DNA from: Microbacteriaceae bacterium 3FA27C10
Lineage (GTDB): Bacteria; Actinomycetota; Actinomycetes; Actinomycetales; Microbacteriaceae
Assembly (NCBI GenBank): GCA_005502775.1
Contig: SCNI01000032.1
Coordinates: forward strand, 1 to 43,641
Reading direction: 5' to 3'
Length of the DNA stretch: 43,641 nt
Below, in pieces: positions 1 to 8,224 of the stretch. The position numbers were made by a program, and so were the translations under genes. The first letter of the stretch is position 1. The number at the start of each line of letters is the position of its first letter. Below the pieces are notes generated by a model that worked only from the letters and a program-made list of their open reading frames with translations, did not search any database and had not been told where the DNA came from.

Positions 1-20
1 AGATGTGTATAAAGAGACAG
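1..20. other. Sequencing adapter remnant (Nextera mosaic end)
   Basis: The first 20 bases read agatgtgtataaagagacag. The Tn5/Nextera mosaic end is AGATGTGTATAAGAGACAG, so this is that sequence with one extra A. It interrupts the 3' end of the nudK reading frame, and the first base that fits the NudK protein is 21. It is best treated as untrimmed adapter at a contig end rather than genomic DNA. Confidence 0.93.
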
Positions 21-710
21 CCCGAGCACCGCCCAGTGGAGCAGCATGATCGTCTTCGCGTCGATGATGTCGCTCCCGATGCGGGAGAGCGCCTCGTCGA
101 TGTCCAGCTCGACCAGCTCGATGTCCTCGCCCTCCTCGGCGAGCCCGCCGCCGGCATCCGCCCGCACCTCGCGGTCGTAGGGCGCGGCGAAGAAGAAGAG
201 CTTCTCGGTGATCGACCCCGGGCTCATGTACGCGTCGAACACGTGGCTCACCTCGCCGACGTCGAACCCCGTCTCCTCGCGGGCCTCCCGGCGGATGGCG
301 GTCTCGGGGTCGTCTTCGTCGAGCAGGCCGGCGGGGGCTTCGAGCAGCATCCCGTCGGGGTGGCCGTTGACGTAGGCGGGGTAGCGGAACTGCCGGATGA
401 GCAGCACCGTGCGCCGTGCGGTGTCGTAGAGCAGGATGGTGGCGCCGTTGCCGCGGTCGTAGGTCTCGCGTTCCTCGGTCGACCAGTGGCCGTCGCTGTG
501 CTGGAACTCGAAGCGGGTGGCGCGGGTGACGTACCAGTTCGAGGTGAGCAGCTGCACGTCGGTGACGCGCACGCGGGGGTTGCCCGTGAGGTCGCGGCCG
601 GTCTGGTCGAGGCCCGTGCGGCCGCGGCGATCGGGCACGTCGACGCCGGGGATGCCAGGGATGCCGGCGGCGCCTGCGTCCGCGCGTTCGTCCGGCAGCG
701 GCTCGCTCAC
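21..710 (-). CDS. nudK: NudK-type NUDIX hydrolase (GDP-mannose/ADP-sugar pyrophosphatase), 3' end missing
   Basis: This frame runs from a GTG at 710 into the contig edge, giving 230 codons with no stop. The NUDIX box is GLLDEDDPETAIRREAREET followed by GF, one residue shorter than the general consensus, exactly as in E. coli NudK. Other stretches that match that enzyme are YDRGNGATILLYD, LIRQFRYP, YMSPGSITE and RADAGGG. The family hydrolyses GDP-mannose and related nucleotide sugars to a sugar phosphate and a nucleoside monophosphate. Only a few C-terminal residues should be missing. The start lies 3 bases after the yajQ stop, so the two are probably co-transcribed. The first 40 residues are Gly/Pro-rich, and a later start is possible. 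Confidence 0.85.
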
Positions 711-712
711 GC

Positions 713-1201
713 TCAGCGGAAGTTGATGAACTGGAGGGCCACGTCGAGATCGGCGCCCTTGAGCAGCGCCATGGTGGCCTGCAGGTCGTCGCGGCTCTTC
801 GAGGAGACGCGCAGCTCGTCGCCCTGGATCTGCGACTTCACGCTCTTCGGAGCCTCGTCGCGGATGAGCTTGTTGATCTTCTTCGCCGCGTCCTGCTCGA
901 TGCCGTTCTTCATCGACGCCTCGATGCGGAACTCCTTGCCGGAGGCGAAGGGCTCGCCCGCGTCGAGTGAGCGCAATGAGATGCCGCGCTTGATGAGCTT
1001 CGACTCGAAGACCTCGAGGATCGCCTTCACGCGCTCCTCGGAGTTGGCCTTCATGAGCACCTTCTCGCCGCTCCACTCGATGGAGGCGCCGACGTTCTTG
1101 AAGTCATAGCGCTGCTCCACCTCTTTGTGCGCCTGGTTGAGGGCGTTGTCCGCCTCCATCTTGTCGACCTTGCTGACCACGTCAAACGATGAATCTGCCA
1201 T
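713..1201 (-). CDS. yajQ: YajQ family nucleotide/cyclic-di-GMP-binding protein
   Basis: This is a 162-residue protein beginning [20 protein letters not shown], the characteristic YajQ N-terminus, with [10 protein letters not shown] and a C-terminal ALQFINFR. The length is normal for the family (about 160). YajQ proteins are small cytoplasmic double-ferredoxin-like-fold proteins. Some homologues bind cyclic di-GMP and act as transcriptional co-regulators, and others have been reported to bind nucleotides. The role in this organism cannot be read from sequence. It is followed after 3 bases by nudK. Confidence 0.93.
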   Translation of the reverse strand: MADSSFDVVSKVDKMEADNALNQAHKEVEQRYDFKNVGASIEWSGEKVLMKANSEERVKAILEVFESKLIKRGISLRSLDAGEPFASGKEFRIEASMKNGIEQDAAKKINKLIRDEAPKSVKSQIQGDELRVSSKSRDDLQATMALLKGADLDVALQFINFR

Positions 1202-1226
1202 GCGCCCATTTTACGGGGCACGGCGC

Positions 1227-1270
1227 TTGTGACGATGTCTCATTCTGGCTAGAATCCTGGCTAGGAGGTC
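1227..1270 (+). promoter_or_regulatory. Candidate promoter and autoregulatory direct repeat upstream of vapB
   Basis: A sigma-70-like pair TTGTGA (1227-1232) and TAGAAT (1250-1255) is separated by 17 bp. The heptamer TGGCTAG occurs at 1246-1252 and 1258-1264, 12 bp apart, overlapping the -10 element. An AGGAGG ribosome-binding site follows about 10 bases before the ATG at 1280. Type II antitoxins usually repress their own promoter, so the repeat is a plausible operator; this is inference. Confidence 0.5.
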
Positions 1271-1279
1271 GGGGAGACC

Positions 1280-1534
1280 ATGGAGACATACGACGTGTTG
1301 TACACGAGAAACAACTTGTCAAAGCTCGTTGCTCGAGCCGAGGCCGGAGAAGAAATCCAGATCTCGCGGCGGGGGAAGCCCGTCGCGAAGATCGTGCCGA
1401 TCGTCGAGCGCACCTTCTGGACCGGGAAAGACGTCGTGGAGTGGTTGGAGGCGAACCCCATCCCGGAATCGCAGCGCAAGACAGCCGCCGAGATCGACGC
1501 GTGGATCGAGGAGCTTCGCGGAGACGACGAGTGA
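1280..1534 (+). CDS. Phd/YefM-family antitoxin (VapB-like)
   Basis: This 84-residue protein has an N-terminal Phd/YefM-type DNA-binding fold. It opens METYDVLYTRNNLSKLVARAE and continues with GEEIQISRRGKPVAKIVP, the classic antitoxin motif of this family. The charged C-terminal half (WTGKDVVEWLEANPI, AAEIDAWIEELRGDDE) would be the toxin-neutralising tail. It overlaps the following PIN toxin by four bases (GTGA), so the pair is translationally coupled. It is expected to neutralise the toxin and, with it, repress the operon. Confidence 0.93.
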   Translation: METYDVLYTRNNLSKLVARAEAGEEIQISRRGKPVAKIVPIVERTFWTGKDVVEWLEANPIPESQRKTAAEIDAWIEELRGDDE

Positions 1535-1914
1535 TCTACGTCGACTCGAACGTGCTGATCTATGCTCTCGAAGACACCTCCGAACGAGGAGACGCCATCC
1601 GGCGACGTTTTGCCCTGATGGGAGGTCAGCTCGCCTACAGTCCGCTGGTGCGCATGGAGTGCCGTGTCAAGCCACTCCGAGAAGGCGATCGCCTCACCCT
1701 GCGCAGATTCGACCGCGTGTTCGCAGAGATGAAACTGTTCGACATCCCGCCTCTCGCATACGATTTGGCCGCGGAGGCGCGGGCCGTGCATCAGCTGAAG
1801 GCGATGGACGCCATTCATTTGGCCACAGCGCAGTTCCACCTCTGTGCCGGATTCTGGACGCATGACGACCGGCTTCGTGCTGCCGCTGGGGGCCTCGCTG
1901 TGGAGACTTTCTAA
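1531..1914 (+). CDS. PIN-domain ribonuclease toxin (VapC-like)
   Basis: This is a 127-residue protein starting at a GTG that overlaps the antitoxin stop. The acidic metal-binding residues of a PIN nuclease are present: Asp5 (YVDSNVLIY), Glu43 (RMECRV), Asp93 (AMDAIHLATA) and Asp112/113 (THDDRL). VapC toxins are Mg-dependent endoribonucleases that often cut tRNA or rRNA and slow growth when freed from antitoxin. The RNA target is not predictable. All catalytic positions and the full length are present, so it is probably functional. Confidence 0.92.
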   Translation: MIYVDSNVLIYALEDTSERGDAIRRRFALMGGQLAYSPLVRMECRVKPLREGDRLTLRRFDRVFAEMKLFDIPPLAYDLAAEARAVHQLKAMDAIHLATAQFHLCAGFWTHDDRLRAAAGGLAVETF

Positions 1915-1957
1915 GTCCGAGGCGGAGACTGTCAGCCGTGTCTGCTTGAGTGGAGGC

Positions 1958-2701
1958 ATGCGCGCGCGACTTCCTCTTCTGGCCGGTGCGGGAGCCGGGT
2001 TTTTGGCGGTTGCGGTGCTGGTGAGCGGGTGCACGGGGGCGGCGAGCGGCGCGAGCACGCCCGCGGCCACCTTCGCGGTGCAGGCGAGCGTCGATGCATC
2101 CGATTCCGGGAGCTTCGCGGCAGGCACGCCGACCGCTGAGCTGACGGATCCGGCCTGGCTCGACCGGGTGGCCGCGGCCACGGGCATCCCGCGGCGTGCG
2201 CTTCAGGGCTACGCGGGAGCGGCCCTCGCCATCGCGGAAGAGCAGCCCGGCTGCCACCTCGGCTGGAACACGCTCGCCGGGATCGGCTGGGTGGAGTCGC
2301 ACCACGGCACCATCTTCGGCGGGTCGATCCTCGACAGCGGGGTGACGAGTGCCCCCATCATCGGTGTGGCGCTCGACGGCAACGGCTTCCAGGAGATCCC
2401 CGATTCCGACAAGGGCGCGGTCGACGGCGACACCGAGTGGGACCGCGCGGTCGGCCCGATGCAGATCGTTCCGACCACCTGGGCGGCATGGGCCACCGAG
2501 GCCAACGGCGACGGCGTGCCCGACATCCACAACATCGACGACGCCTCGCTCTCGGCCGCCGAGTACCTCTGCTACTCCGGTGGCGACCTCGGCACCGAGA
2601 GCGGCTGGCGCACGGCCATCGCGGCTTACAACGAGTCGCCCTCCTACCTGACCGAAGTGCTCGACTACGCCGACCGCTACGCGAGCGACGCGGCGGCCTG
2701 A
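1958..2701 (+). CDS. Lipoprotein lytic murein transglycosylase (SLT-like)
   Basis: The chosen ATG gives 247 residues, with GGAGG just upstream and a lipoprotein signal peptide whose lipobox LVSGC places the lipidated cysteine near residue 25. Residues about 65-245 form a goose-lysozyme/SLT-like domain. The likely catalytic glutamate is Glu113 in GWVESHHGT, followed by the conserved GPMQIVPTTW and AAYNES segments. Such enzymes cleave the glycan backbone of peptidoglycan at the outer face of the membrane. An in-frame start further upstream exists but would lie inside vapC. No obvious operon partner is present. Confidence 0.88.
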   Translation: MRARLPLLAGAGAGFLAVAVLVSGCTGAASGASTPAATFAVQASVDASDSGSFAAGTPTAELTDPAWLDRVAAATGIPRRALQGYAGAALAIAEEQPGCHLGWNTLAGIGWVESHHGTIFGGSILDSGVTSAPIIGVALDGNGFQEIPDSDKGAVDGDTEWDRAVGPMQIVPTTWAAWATEANGDGVPDIHNIDDASLSAAEYLCYSGGDLGTESGWRTAIAAYNESPSYLTEVLDYADRYASDAAA

Positions 2702-2783
2702 CCCCGATTTCGCTCGGGCGACTCCGCCGGGTATCCTTGGTCAGCGCCTTCGGTTGTGTGTTGAACGTGGTCGGGTGCGCCCT

Positions 2784-2865
2784 GGCGGGTTACCCAAGTG
2801 GCCAAAGGGATCTGACTGTAAATCAGACTGCTTCGCATTCGGGGGTTCGAATCCCTCACCCGCCA
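2784..2865 (+). tRNA. tRNA-Tyr (GUA)
   Basis: The acceptor arm GGCGGGT (2784-2790) pairs with ACCCGCC (2858-2864). The anticodon stem TCTGA/TCAGA holds a GTA anticodon at 2818-2820. A long variable arm and a GGTTCGAAT T-loop complete a class II tRNA. The discriminator base is A2865, and CCA is not encoded. Confidence 0.96.
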
Positions 2866-2947
2866 CTGTATTTATGCCACCCAGCCGGTGGCGCCCCCGG
2901 CACTGAACGAGCGGCGCCGGACATGGCGCCGATTCTGAGGAGCCGTT

Positions 2948-3763
2948 GTGTCTACCGAATTCCTCGAGATCGCCCGGGCCATCGGGGTCGAAGCCGGTGC
3001 CCTCATCAAGAAGCGCCGTGCCGAAGGCGTCACCGTGGCGGCGAGCAAGTCGGCGCCCGAAGACGTGGTGACCTTCGCCGACCGGGAGTCCGAGGACTTC
3101 ATCCGCGCCCGCCTGGCCGAACTGCGGCCGGATGACGGCTTCTTCGGTGAGGAGTCGGCCGCGACTCCCGGCACGAGCGGCATCACCTGGGTGGTCGACC
3201 CCATCGACGGCACCGTCAACTACCTCTACGACATCCCGGCCTACGCCGTCAGCATCGCCGCGGTCGAGGGCGACCCCGACCCGGCATCCTGGACCGCACT
3301 GGCCGGCTGCGTCGTGAACCCCGCCATCGGCGAGATCTTCACCGCGAGCGCCGGCGGCGGAGCCTTCCTCGGCGACCGCCGCCTGGCCGTCAACTCCGGC
3401 GTGGAGCTCTCGCAGGCGCTCGTCGGCACCGGCTTCTCCTACAGCGCCGAGACGCGGCTGCGGCAGGGCGAGTTCGTCACGGGCCTGCTCGGCCGGGTGC
3501 GCGACATCCGCCGCATCGGCTCGGCCGCCCTCGACCTCTGCTCCGTGGCTGCGGGCCGGCTGGATGCCTATGCCGAGCGAGGTCTGAACCCCTGGGACCA
3601 CGCCGCCGGCGCCCTCATCGCCCGCGAAGCCGGCGCCCAGGTGGGCGGTTTCGGCAGTGCGGCCGAGAGCACCGTGATGACCTTCGCGGCTCACCCGGCC
3701 CTGCGTGCCGAACTCGAACCGATTCTGTTCGAGCTGCACCGCGGCGCAGGTCTTCCGCTCTGA
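2948..3763 (+). CDS. Inositol monophosphatase family protein
   Basis: This 271-residue protein starts at GTG. It carries the metal-binding signatures of the Li-sensitive phosphatase superfamily: GEES near residues 67-70, DPIDGTVN at 84-91 and WDHAAG at 215-220. Members dephosphorylate inositol-1-phosphate, histidinol phosphate, FBP or PAP. In actinomycetes several paralogues (SuhB, ImpA, HisN/CysQ-like) coexist, so the substrate is not settled from sequence. It is monocistronic in appearance, between tRNA-Tyr and an M23 peptidase gene. Confidence 0.92.
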   Translation: MSTEFLEIARAIGVEAGALIKKRRAEGVTVAASKSAPEDVVTFADRESEDFIRARLAELRPDDGFFGEESAATPGTSGITWVVDPIDGTVNYLYDIPAYAVSIAAVEGDPDPASWTALAGCVVNPAIGEIFTASAGGGAFLGDRRLAVNSGVELSQALVGTGFSYSAETRLRQGEFVTGLLGRVRDIRRIGSAALDLCSVAAGRLDAYAERGLNPWDHAAGALIAREAGAQVGGFGSAAESTVMTFAAHPALRAELEPILFELHRGAGLPL

Positions 3764-3907
3764 CGCCACGATCCTGCGCGACACTCGGGGGCTGCGCAGG
3801 AAACGTGCACCGGGTGGAGATCCCCAGGTGCCCTGGGTACCCTTGACGGGACCGTGAACCCGCTTGCCCCGGGTTCAACCCGACGATCGACGGAAGTTCG
3901 CAGCCCC

Positions 3908-5569
3908 TTGCCACCCACGACTTCACGCCCGGACGACGAGTCGTCCAAACGCGAGGCCCCCGGTTCGCCGGTGCACCCCGGCACCTCCACTCCCTCGCGG
4001 CGCAGCCTGCGCGCGGCCGTCGCGGCGACGCCGCCGGCCGCCGGCGATGGCGCGAAAGCCTCGGCTTCGGTGGGGTCAGCTGCTGCCGCGCGAGCCGGCG
4101 GTGGAGTGACGCCTCCTGCCCGGGTTCCGGATGCGCCGCGCCGTCGTCGTGAGGCGCGCGCGGTCGTGGTGCCGGATGCGCCCGACGACGGCGTCGTGTC
4201 GACCCGGAAGGGTCGCCGAGCGAGCTCCGACACCATCTCGGCACCGGTCGACCCGGTCGATGCCGCCGAGTCCGCTGCTGCCGAGGCACCCCGCCGGCCT
4301 GCCGGTCGTCGCGCGGGTCGCCTCGCCGACGAGACCGGGGTGGCCCCAGCCGACGGCGCCGCTCCGGGTGCCATCGCTGCTGCTCCCGCCGCGCCACCGG
4401 TACAGGCCGCCGCGAGCACGGTCGCCGCGCCGCGTCCGCACGTGCAGAGGGGCGGCCGCCGCGCGGCGGAGTCCTTCACCGACGCCATCGAGCGCCCGGC
4501 CGGCGGTCGCCGCGCCCGCGTCGCGGTTCCCACGACGGCCGAGGCGGCCACGGTGGCCGCCGCCGCGCCCGTGGTCGCTCGCGAGGCAGGCGCGATCGAG
4601 ATCGAGATCGTCCCCGCCGGGGCCGCCGGAGCTGCCACGACCGCGGGAGCTTCCGCGACGGTCGCCGGCGTCGATCGCGCCGCCGCGCGGCCCGTCCCCG
4701 CCGAGCGCGCGGTGTCGCGGCGCACCCTGCGCACCACCTCGTTCGGCGCCGAGGCGAGCGAGCCCGGTTCCTCCGCGCCCGACTCCTCCGGTGCGTCCGC
4801 ACCCGACGGCTCCGCTGCCGGGTCGGCGACGCCGAACACCACCGGCCGCCGCAGCCGTCGCGGCGACATCGCGAAGGGCGGCCTCAGCGCGCTCGCCCTG
4901 ATCTTCGCCACCGGTATCGCCGTGGCCACCACGATGCCGGCCTCGGCCTGGCACGCGGCATCCGACACCTCGAGCGTCGCCTTCCTCGCCGACGTCGCCC
5001 CGCAGGCGCCCGGCCAGCAGCTCACCACGAGCGCCGAGGCTGCCGGATCGAGCATCGCCCGCGACGGCTTCGGCGTGCGCGACGTCGCGGCGCTGAAGGC
5101 CGCCGGCCTGCACGTCGCCGACACCTTCACGAACAATCCGAACGGCGCCGTCCAATGGCCGTTCCCGGTCGGCGTGCCGATCAGCGACGGCTTCGGCGCG
5201 CGGGAGTCGCCCGGCGGCATCGGCAGCACCGATCACAAGGGCGTCGACTTCGCGCCCGGCCAGGGCACCGCGATCCAGGCCGTCGCCGACGGTGTGGTGA
5301 GCCTGGTGCAGTCCACGGACAACGGCGGCCTGGGCGTCTACGTGATCATCGACCACGTCATCGACGGCCAGAAGGTCTCCAGCGTCTACGGCCACATGCT
5401 CTCCGGCTCGATCCAGCTGAGCGAGGGCCAGGTCGTCAAGGTGGCGCAGACCGTCGGACGGGTCGGCAACACCGGCACCTCCACGGGCCCGCACCTGCAT
5501 CTCGAGATCCGTCTCGACGGCGTCACCCCCGTCGATCCCTTCGCCTGGCTGCAGACCCACGCGGTCTGA
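3908..5569 (+). CDS. Membrane-anchored M23 (LytM-type) peptidoglycan endopeptidase with long disordered N-terminus
   Basis: The C-terminal 140 residues form an M23/LytM domain. Zinc ligands lie in DHKGVDFAPG and in GPHLHLEIRLDG (HxH), with YGHMLSG between. Upstream is one hydrophobic segment (GGLSALALIFATGIAVATT, about 330 residues in). Everything before it is Ala/Pro/Arg-rich low complexity with recurring GRR and RRPAGRR clusters, probably disordered and cytoplasmic. The enzyme would be a type II membrane protein that cuts peptide cross-links outside the cell. I chose TTG 3908 because GGAAG lies just upstream; GTG 3854, 18 codons earlier in frame, is also possible. Confidence 0.86.
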   Translation: MPPTTSRPDDESSKREAPGSPVHPGTSTPSRRSLRAAVAATPPAAGDGAKASASVGSAAAARAGGGVTPPARVPDAPRRRREARAVVVPDAPDDGVVSTRKGRRASSDTISAPVDPVDAAESAAAEAPRRPAGRRAGRLADETGVAPADGAAPGAIAAAPAAPPVQAAASTVAAPRPHVQRGGRRAAESFTDAIERPAGGRRARVAVPTTAEAATVAAAAPVVAREAGAIEIEIVPAGAAGAATTAGASATVAGVDRAAARPVPAERAVSRRTLRTTSFGAEASEPGSSAPDSSGASAPDGSAAGSATPNTTGRRSRRGDIAKGGLSALALIFATGIAVATTMPASAWHAASDTSSVAFLADVAPQAPGQQLTTSAEAAGSSIARDGFGVRDVAALKAAGLHVADTFTNNPNGAVQWPFPVGVPISDGFGARESPGGIGSTDHKGVDFAPGQGTAIQAVADGVVSLVQSTDNGGLGVYVIIDHVIDGQKVSSVYGHMLSGSIQLSEGQVVKVAQTVGRVGNTGTSTGPHLHLEIRLDGVTPVDPFAWLQTHAV

Positions 5570-5624
5570 GCCGCCCTCTCGAGGGCGCCGGATGCCGGCA
5601 CGCCGTCAGGCGATCGGCTTCGGT

Positions 5625-5663
5625 TCGGCGGTATCCAGGGTCTGAGCGCCTGAATACCGCCGA
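5625..5663. terminator. Bidirectional hairpin between convergent genes
   Basis: Arms at 5625-5639 and 5649-5663 pair over 15 positions with a single C/A mismatch, around a 9-base loop. It sits between the M23 gene (plus) and the alpha-glucosidase gene (minus), which converge, so it could end both transcripts. There is no strong U-tract on either side. Confidence 0.6.
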
Positions 5664-5695
5664 TTCGCCGATGAAGCGGCGAGTGGGCGGCGCGG

Positions 5696-7483
5696 CTAGG
5701 AGCGGAGCCAGACTGCGGTGTCGGCCGGGAGCGCCGCCTCGGTGAGGGGCTCGGTGGCCAGCAGCACGTCGTCGGCGCTGCGCTCCACCGGGAGTTCGAC
5801 CGGGGTCGACCCGGTGTTCGCGATCACCGTGACGTCGCCGTTGCGGAAGGCCACCACCTCGGGTCCGTAGCCCCCGAGCCACTCGAGGGTGCCGGTGCCC
5901 AGTGCGTGCGCGGCCCGCAGTCGCAGCGCGAGCTTGTAGAGCTCGAGCGTCGAGCCGGCCACGCCCTGTTGCGAGGAGCGGGCGTAGACGTCCCAGTCGG
6001 CGGGCTGCGGGAGCCAGCTGGCCGCCCCGTCGGCCGGACCGAAACCGTAGGTGGGTGCGCCGGCCTCCCAGGGGATCGGCACGCGGCATCCGTCGCGCCC
6101 GTACTTCTCGTGGTTCGTGCGGAACCAGGTCGGGTCCTGACGGGCCTCGTCGGGCAGGTAGATGTCCTCGGGGAGGCCCAGCTCTTCGCCCTGGTAGATG
6201 TAGGCGCTGCCGGGCAGCGCGAGCATCACGGCGGTGGCGGCACGGGCGCGGCGCAGGCCCACCGCGGTGTCGGGGAGACCGGGGGAGTTCGGGCCGATGC
6301 CGGCGCCCTGCAGGTTCTCGGCCGTGAGCGCGAGGCGCGAGGCGTGGCGCACCACGTCGTGATTCGAGAGCACCCAGGTGGAGGGGGCGCCGACCGTGGC
6401 GAAGGCCGCGATCGAACCGTCGATCACTGAGCGCAGCTCGGGCGCCGACCAGCCGGCCGACAGGTAGGTGAAGTTGAAGGCCTGCTGCATCTCGTCGGGC
6501 CGCACCCAGCGGGCGAGCTTGGTGAGCGGCTCCACCCAGGCCTCGGCGCAGAGCACGCGCTCGCCGTCGTACTCCTCGAGCACGGCGTGCCAGCCGCGGT
6601 AGATCTCGTGCACGCCGTCCTGCGCCCAGTAGGGCGGAGTGGCCGGGTCGGCGTCCGCATCGGCGTCGATGCCGGGCTCCAGGCCCACGAGGGCGTCGGC
6701 GGCGCCACCGCCCATGCTGCCGGCGTCCTCCGGCGGCGTGTAGTCGGGCAGCCCGGCCTCTTTGATCAGGCCGTGGGCGACATCCACCCGGAACCCGTCG
6801 ACGCCGCGGTCGAGCCAGAAGCGCAGGATGCCGTGGAACTGCTCGCGCACCCAGGGGTTCTCCCAGTTGAGGTCGGGCTGCGACTTGTCGAAGATGTGCA
6901 GGTACCACTGGCCGGGCGTGCCGTCGGGGTTCGTGGTGCGCTCCCACATCGGGCCGCCGAACACGCTCTCCCAGTTGTTGGGCATCTCGTCGCCGTTCGG
7001 GCCCTTGCCGTCGTGGAACATGTAGCGGTCGCGCTCGGGGCTGCCCTCGGGCGCCGCGAGGGCCTCCTGGAACCAGGCGTGGTCCCAGCTCGTGTGGTTG
7101 GGCACGAGGTCGACGATGAGCCGGATGCCCAGGGCGTGGGCCTTCTCCAGCATCGCGTCGAAGTCGGCGAGGGTTCCGAACAGCGGGTCGACGTCGCAGT
7201 AGTCGGCCACGTCGTAGCCGGCGTCGTGCTGCGGGGAGGTCATGAAGGGGGAGAGCCAGATGGCGTCGACGCCCAGCTCGGCCAGCGCATCCAGCCGCTT
7301 CGTGATGCCCACGAGGTCGCCGATGCCGTCGCCGTCGTCGTCGGCGAAGGAGCGCGGGTAGATCTGGTAGATGACGGCGGAGCGCCACCATTCGCCACCG
7401 GTGGCGATCAGGGTCTCCGTGGGCTGGGCATCCGTGACGGCGGTGTCGGGGAGGCCGGGCTCGGGGGAGGTCTCGATAGTCAT
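5696..7483 (-). CDS. GH13 alpha-glucosidase (oligo-1,6-/maltodextrin-type)
   Basis: This 595-residue protein has the (beta/alpha)8 GH13 regions in order: DLVPNHTS (about 125-132), GFRVDVAH with nucleophile Asp234, CAEAW with acid/base Glu314, and LSNHDVVRH with the transition-state Asp near 379. It hydrolyses alpha-glucosidic bonds of malto- or isomalto-oligosaccharides and has no signal peptide, so it is cytoplasmic. The start at 7483 (MTIETSPEPG) is preferred over an upstream ATG at 7615, because the conserved domain begins at about residue 32. No clear ribosome-binding site precedes it, which may mean a leaderless mRNA. There is no adjacent sugar transporter or regulator. Confidence 0.92.
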   Translation of the reverse strand: MTIETSPEPGLPDTAVTDAQPTETLIATGGEWWRSAVIYQIYPRSFADDDGDGIGDLVGITKRLDALAELGVDAIWLSPFMTSPQHDAGYDVADYCDVDPLFGTLADFDAMLEKAHALGIRLIVDLVPNHTSWDHAWFQEALAAPEGSPERDRYMFHDGKGPNGDEMPNNWESVFGGPMWERTTNPDGTPGQWYLHIFDKSQPDLNWENPWVREQFHGILRFWLDRGVDGFRVDVAHGLIKEAGLPDYTPPEDAGSMGGGAADALVGLEPGIDADADADPATPPYWAQDGVHEIYRGWHAVLEEYDGERVLCAEAWVEPLTKLARWVRPDEMQQAFNFTYLSAGWSAPELRSVIDGSIAAFATVGAPSTWVLSNHDVVRHASRLALTAENLQGAGIGPNSPGLPDTAVGLRRARAATAVMLALPGSAYIYQGEELGLPEDIYLPDEARQDPTWFRTNHEKYGRDGCRVPIPWEAGAPTYGFGPADGAASWLPQPADWDVYARSSQQGVAGSTLELYKLALRLRAAHALGTGTLEWLGGYGPEVVAFRNGDVTVIANTGSTPVELPVERSADDVLLATEPLTEAALPADTAVWLRS

Positions 7484-7636
7484 GCCGAGAACTCTAACGG
7501 CAGTGCCCTTCGCTCTGGAAACGTGTGCAGAGAGCTCCGGATGCGCGGGCGCGGGTGGGTGGGCGCCGCCGTGCTGAACCGGCCCTCGAGTGATGCTATT
7601 CTCTACTGGTGCCAAAAGCCGCTCGCGGCTGTGCGC

Positions 7637-7708
<72 letters not shown>

Positions 7709-7762
7709 CCGGCTTCCGGCCGGCCCCGGCCCTCGCGGGCCTCGGCCGTCGTCAGGAGTCAA

Positions 7763-7836
7763 GGCGGGGTAGCTCAGGTGGTTAGAGCACACGGCTCATA
7801 ATCGTGGTGTCGCGGGTTCAAGTCCCGCTCCCGCTA
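7763..7836 (+). tRNA. tRNA-Met (CAU)
   Basis: The acceptor strands GGCGGGG (7763-7769) and TCCCGCT (7829-7835) pair with G-U at both ends. The D-arm is AGCTCAGGTGGTTAGAGC, the anticodon CAT is at 7797-7799, and the T-loop is GGGTTCAAGTCCC. The wobble-closed acceptor top and lack of three G-C pairs below the anticodon loop favour elongator Met, but an Ile2 tRNA (lysidine-modified CAU) cannot be fully excluded. It forms a doublet with tRNA-Thr. Confidence 0.93.
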
Positions 7837-7842
7837 CGAAAA

Positions 7843-7873
7843 CCCCCAAGATCTCGCCATCTTGGGGGTTTTT
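7843..7873 (+). terminator. Intrinsic terminator after the tRNA pair
   Basis: A perfect 10-bp stem (7843-7852 with 7859-7868, CCCCCAAGAT/ATCTTGGGGG) with a 6-base loop is followed by TTTTT at 7869-7873. It begins 6 bases after tRNA-Met and would terminate the tRNA-Thr/tRNA-Met transcript. Confidence 0.92.
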
Positions 7874-7899
7874 GCTGTGTCGCGGGCTACCGTCGTGGT

Positions 7900-8222
7900 G
7901 CCCGGAACGGTTCTCCAAACGCGCCGCTGCCCACATCTTGCCCACTGCTGACAGTAGGTACGCGCAGACGTGGCCGAAGGCTTACGCGGACACCACCTGT
8001 GCGGACTGGTTGCAGACGATGACGTCAGCGCAGAAATTCGCCGCTGCTGCTGACATCCTCGCTTCGGCGCGCAACAAGATCGACGGCGGCACTGGTCTTC
8101 CGTCCGACTCGCTCATCAACGAGTTCGCTGCTGGCACCACCAACGTTTGCGTCATCCCGACGATGACGCTCACAGATGCAACCTATGGGTTGTACTCAAC
8201 GGAGCCGCGATTCCATCCCTGA
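7900..8222 (+). pseudogene. Remnant of a small uncharacterised actinobacterial protein
   Basis: The open frame ends at 8222 and its recognisable part begins about 7950 (SRYAQTWPKAYADTTCADWL), continuing through SARNKIDGGTGLPSDSLINE to the stop. The phrase resembles small secreted or membrane proteins of unknown function common in actinobacterial accessory regions; this is from memory and not searched. There is no credible start codon or signal peptide, since the frame opens inside the tRNA terminator, so the 5' part seems lost. It lies just downstream of tRNA-Met and abuts an integrase fragment on the other strand, so it is probably debris of an integrated element. Confidence 0.5.
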
Positions 8223-8224
8223 CC

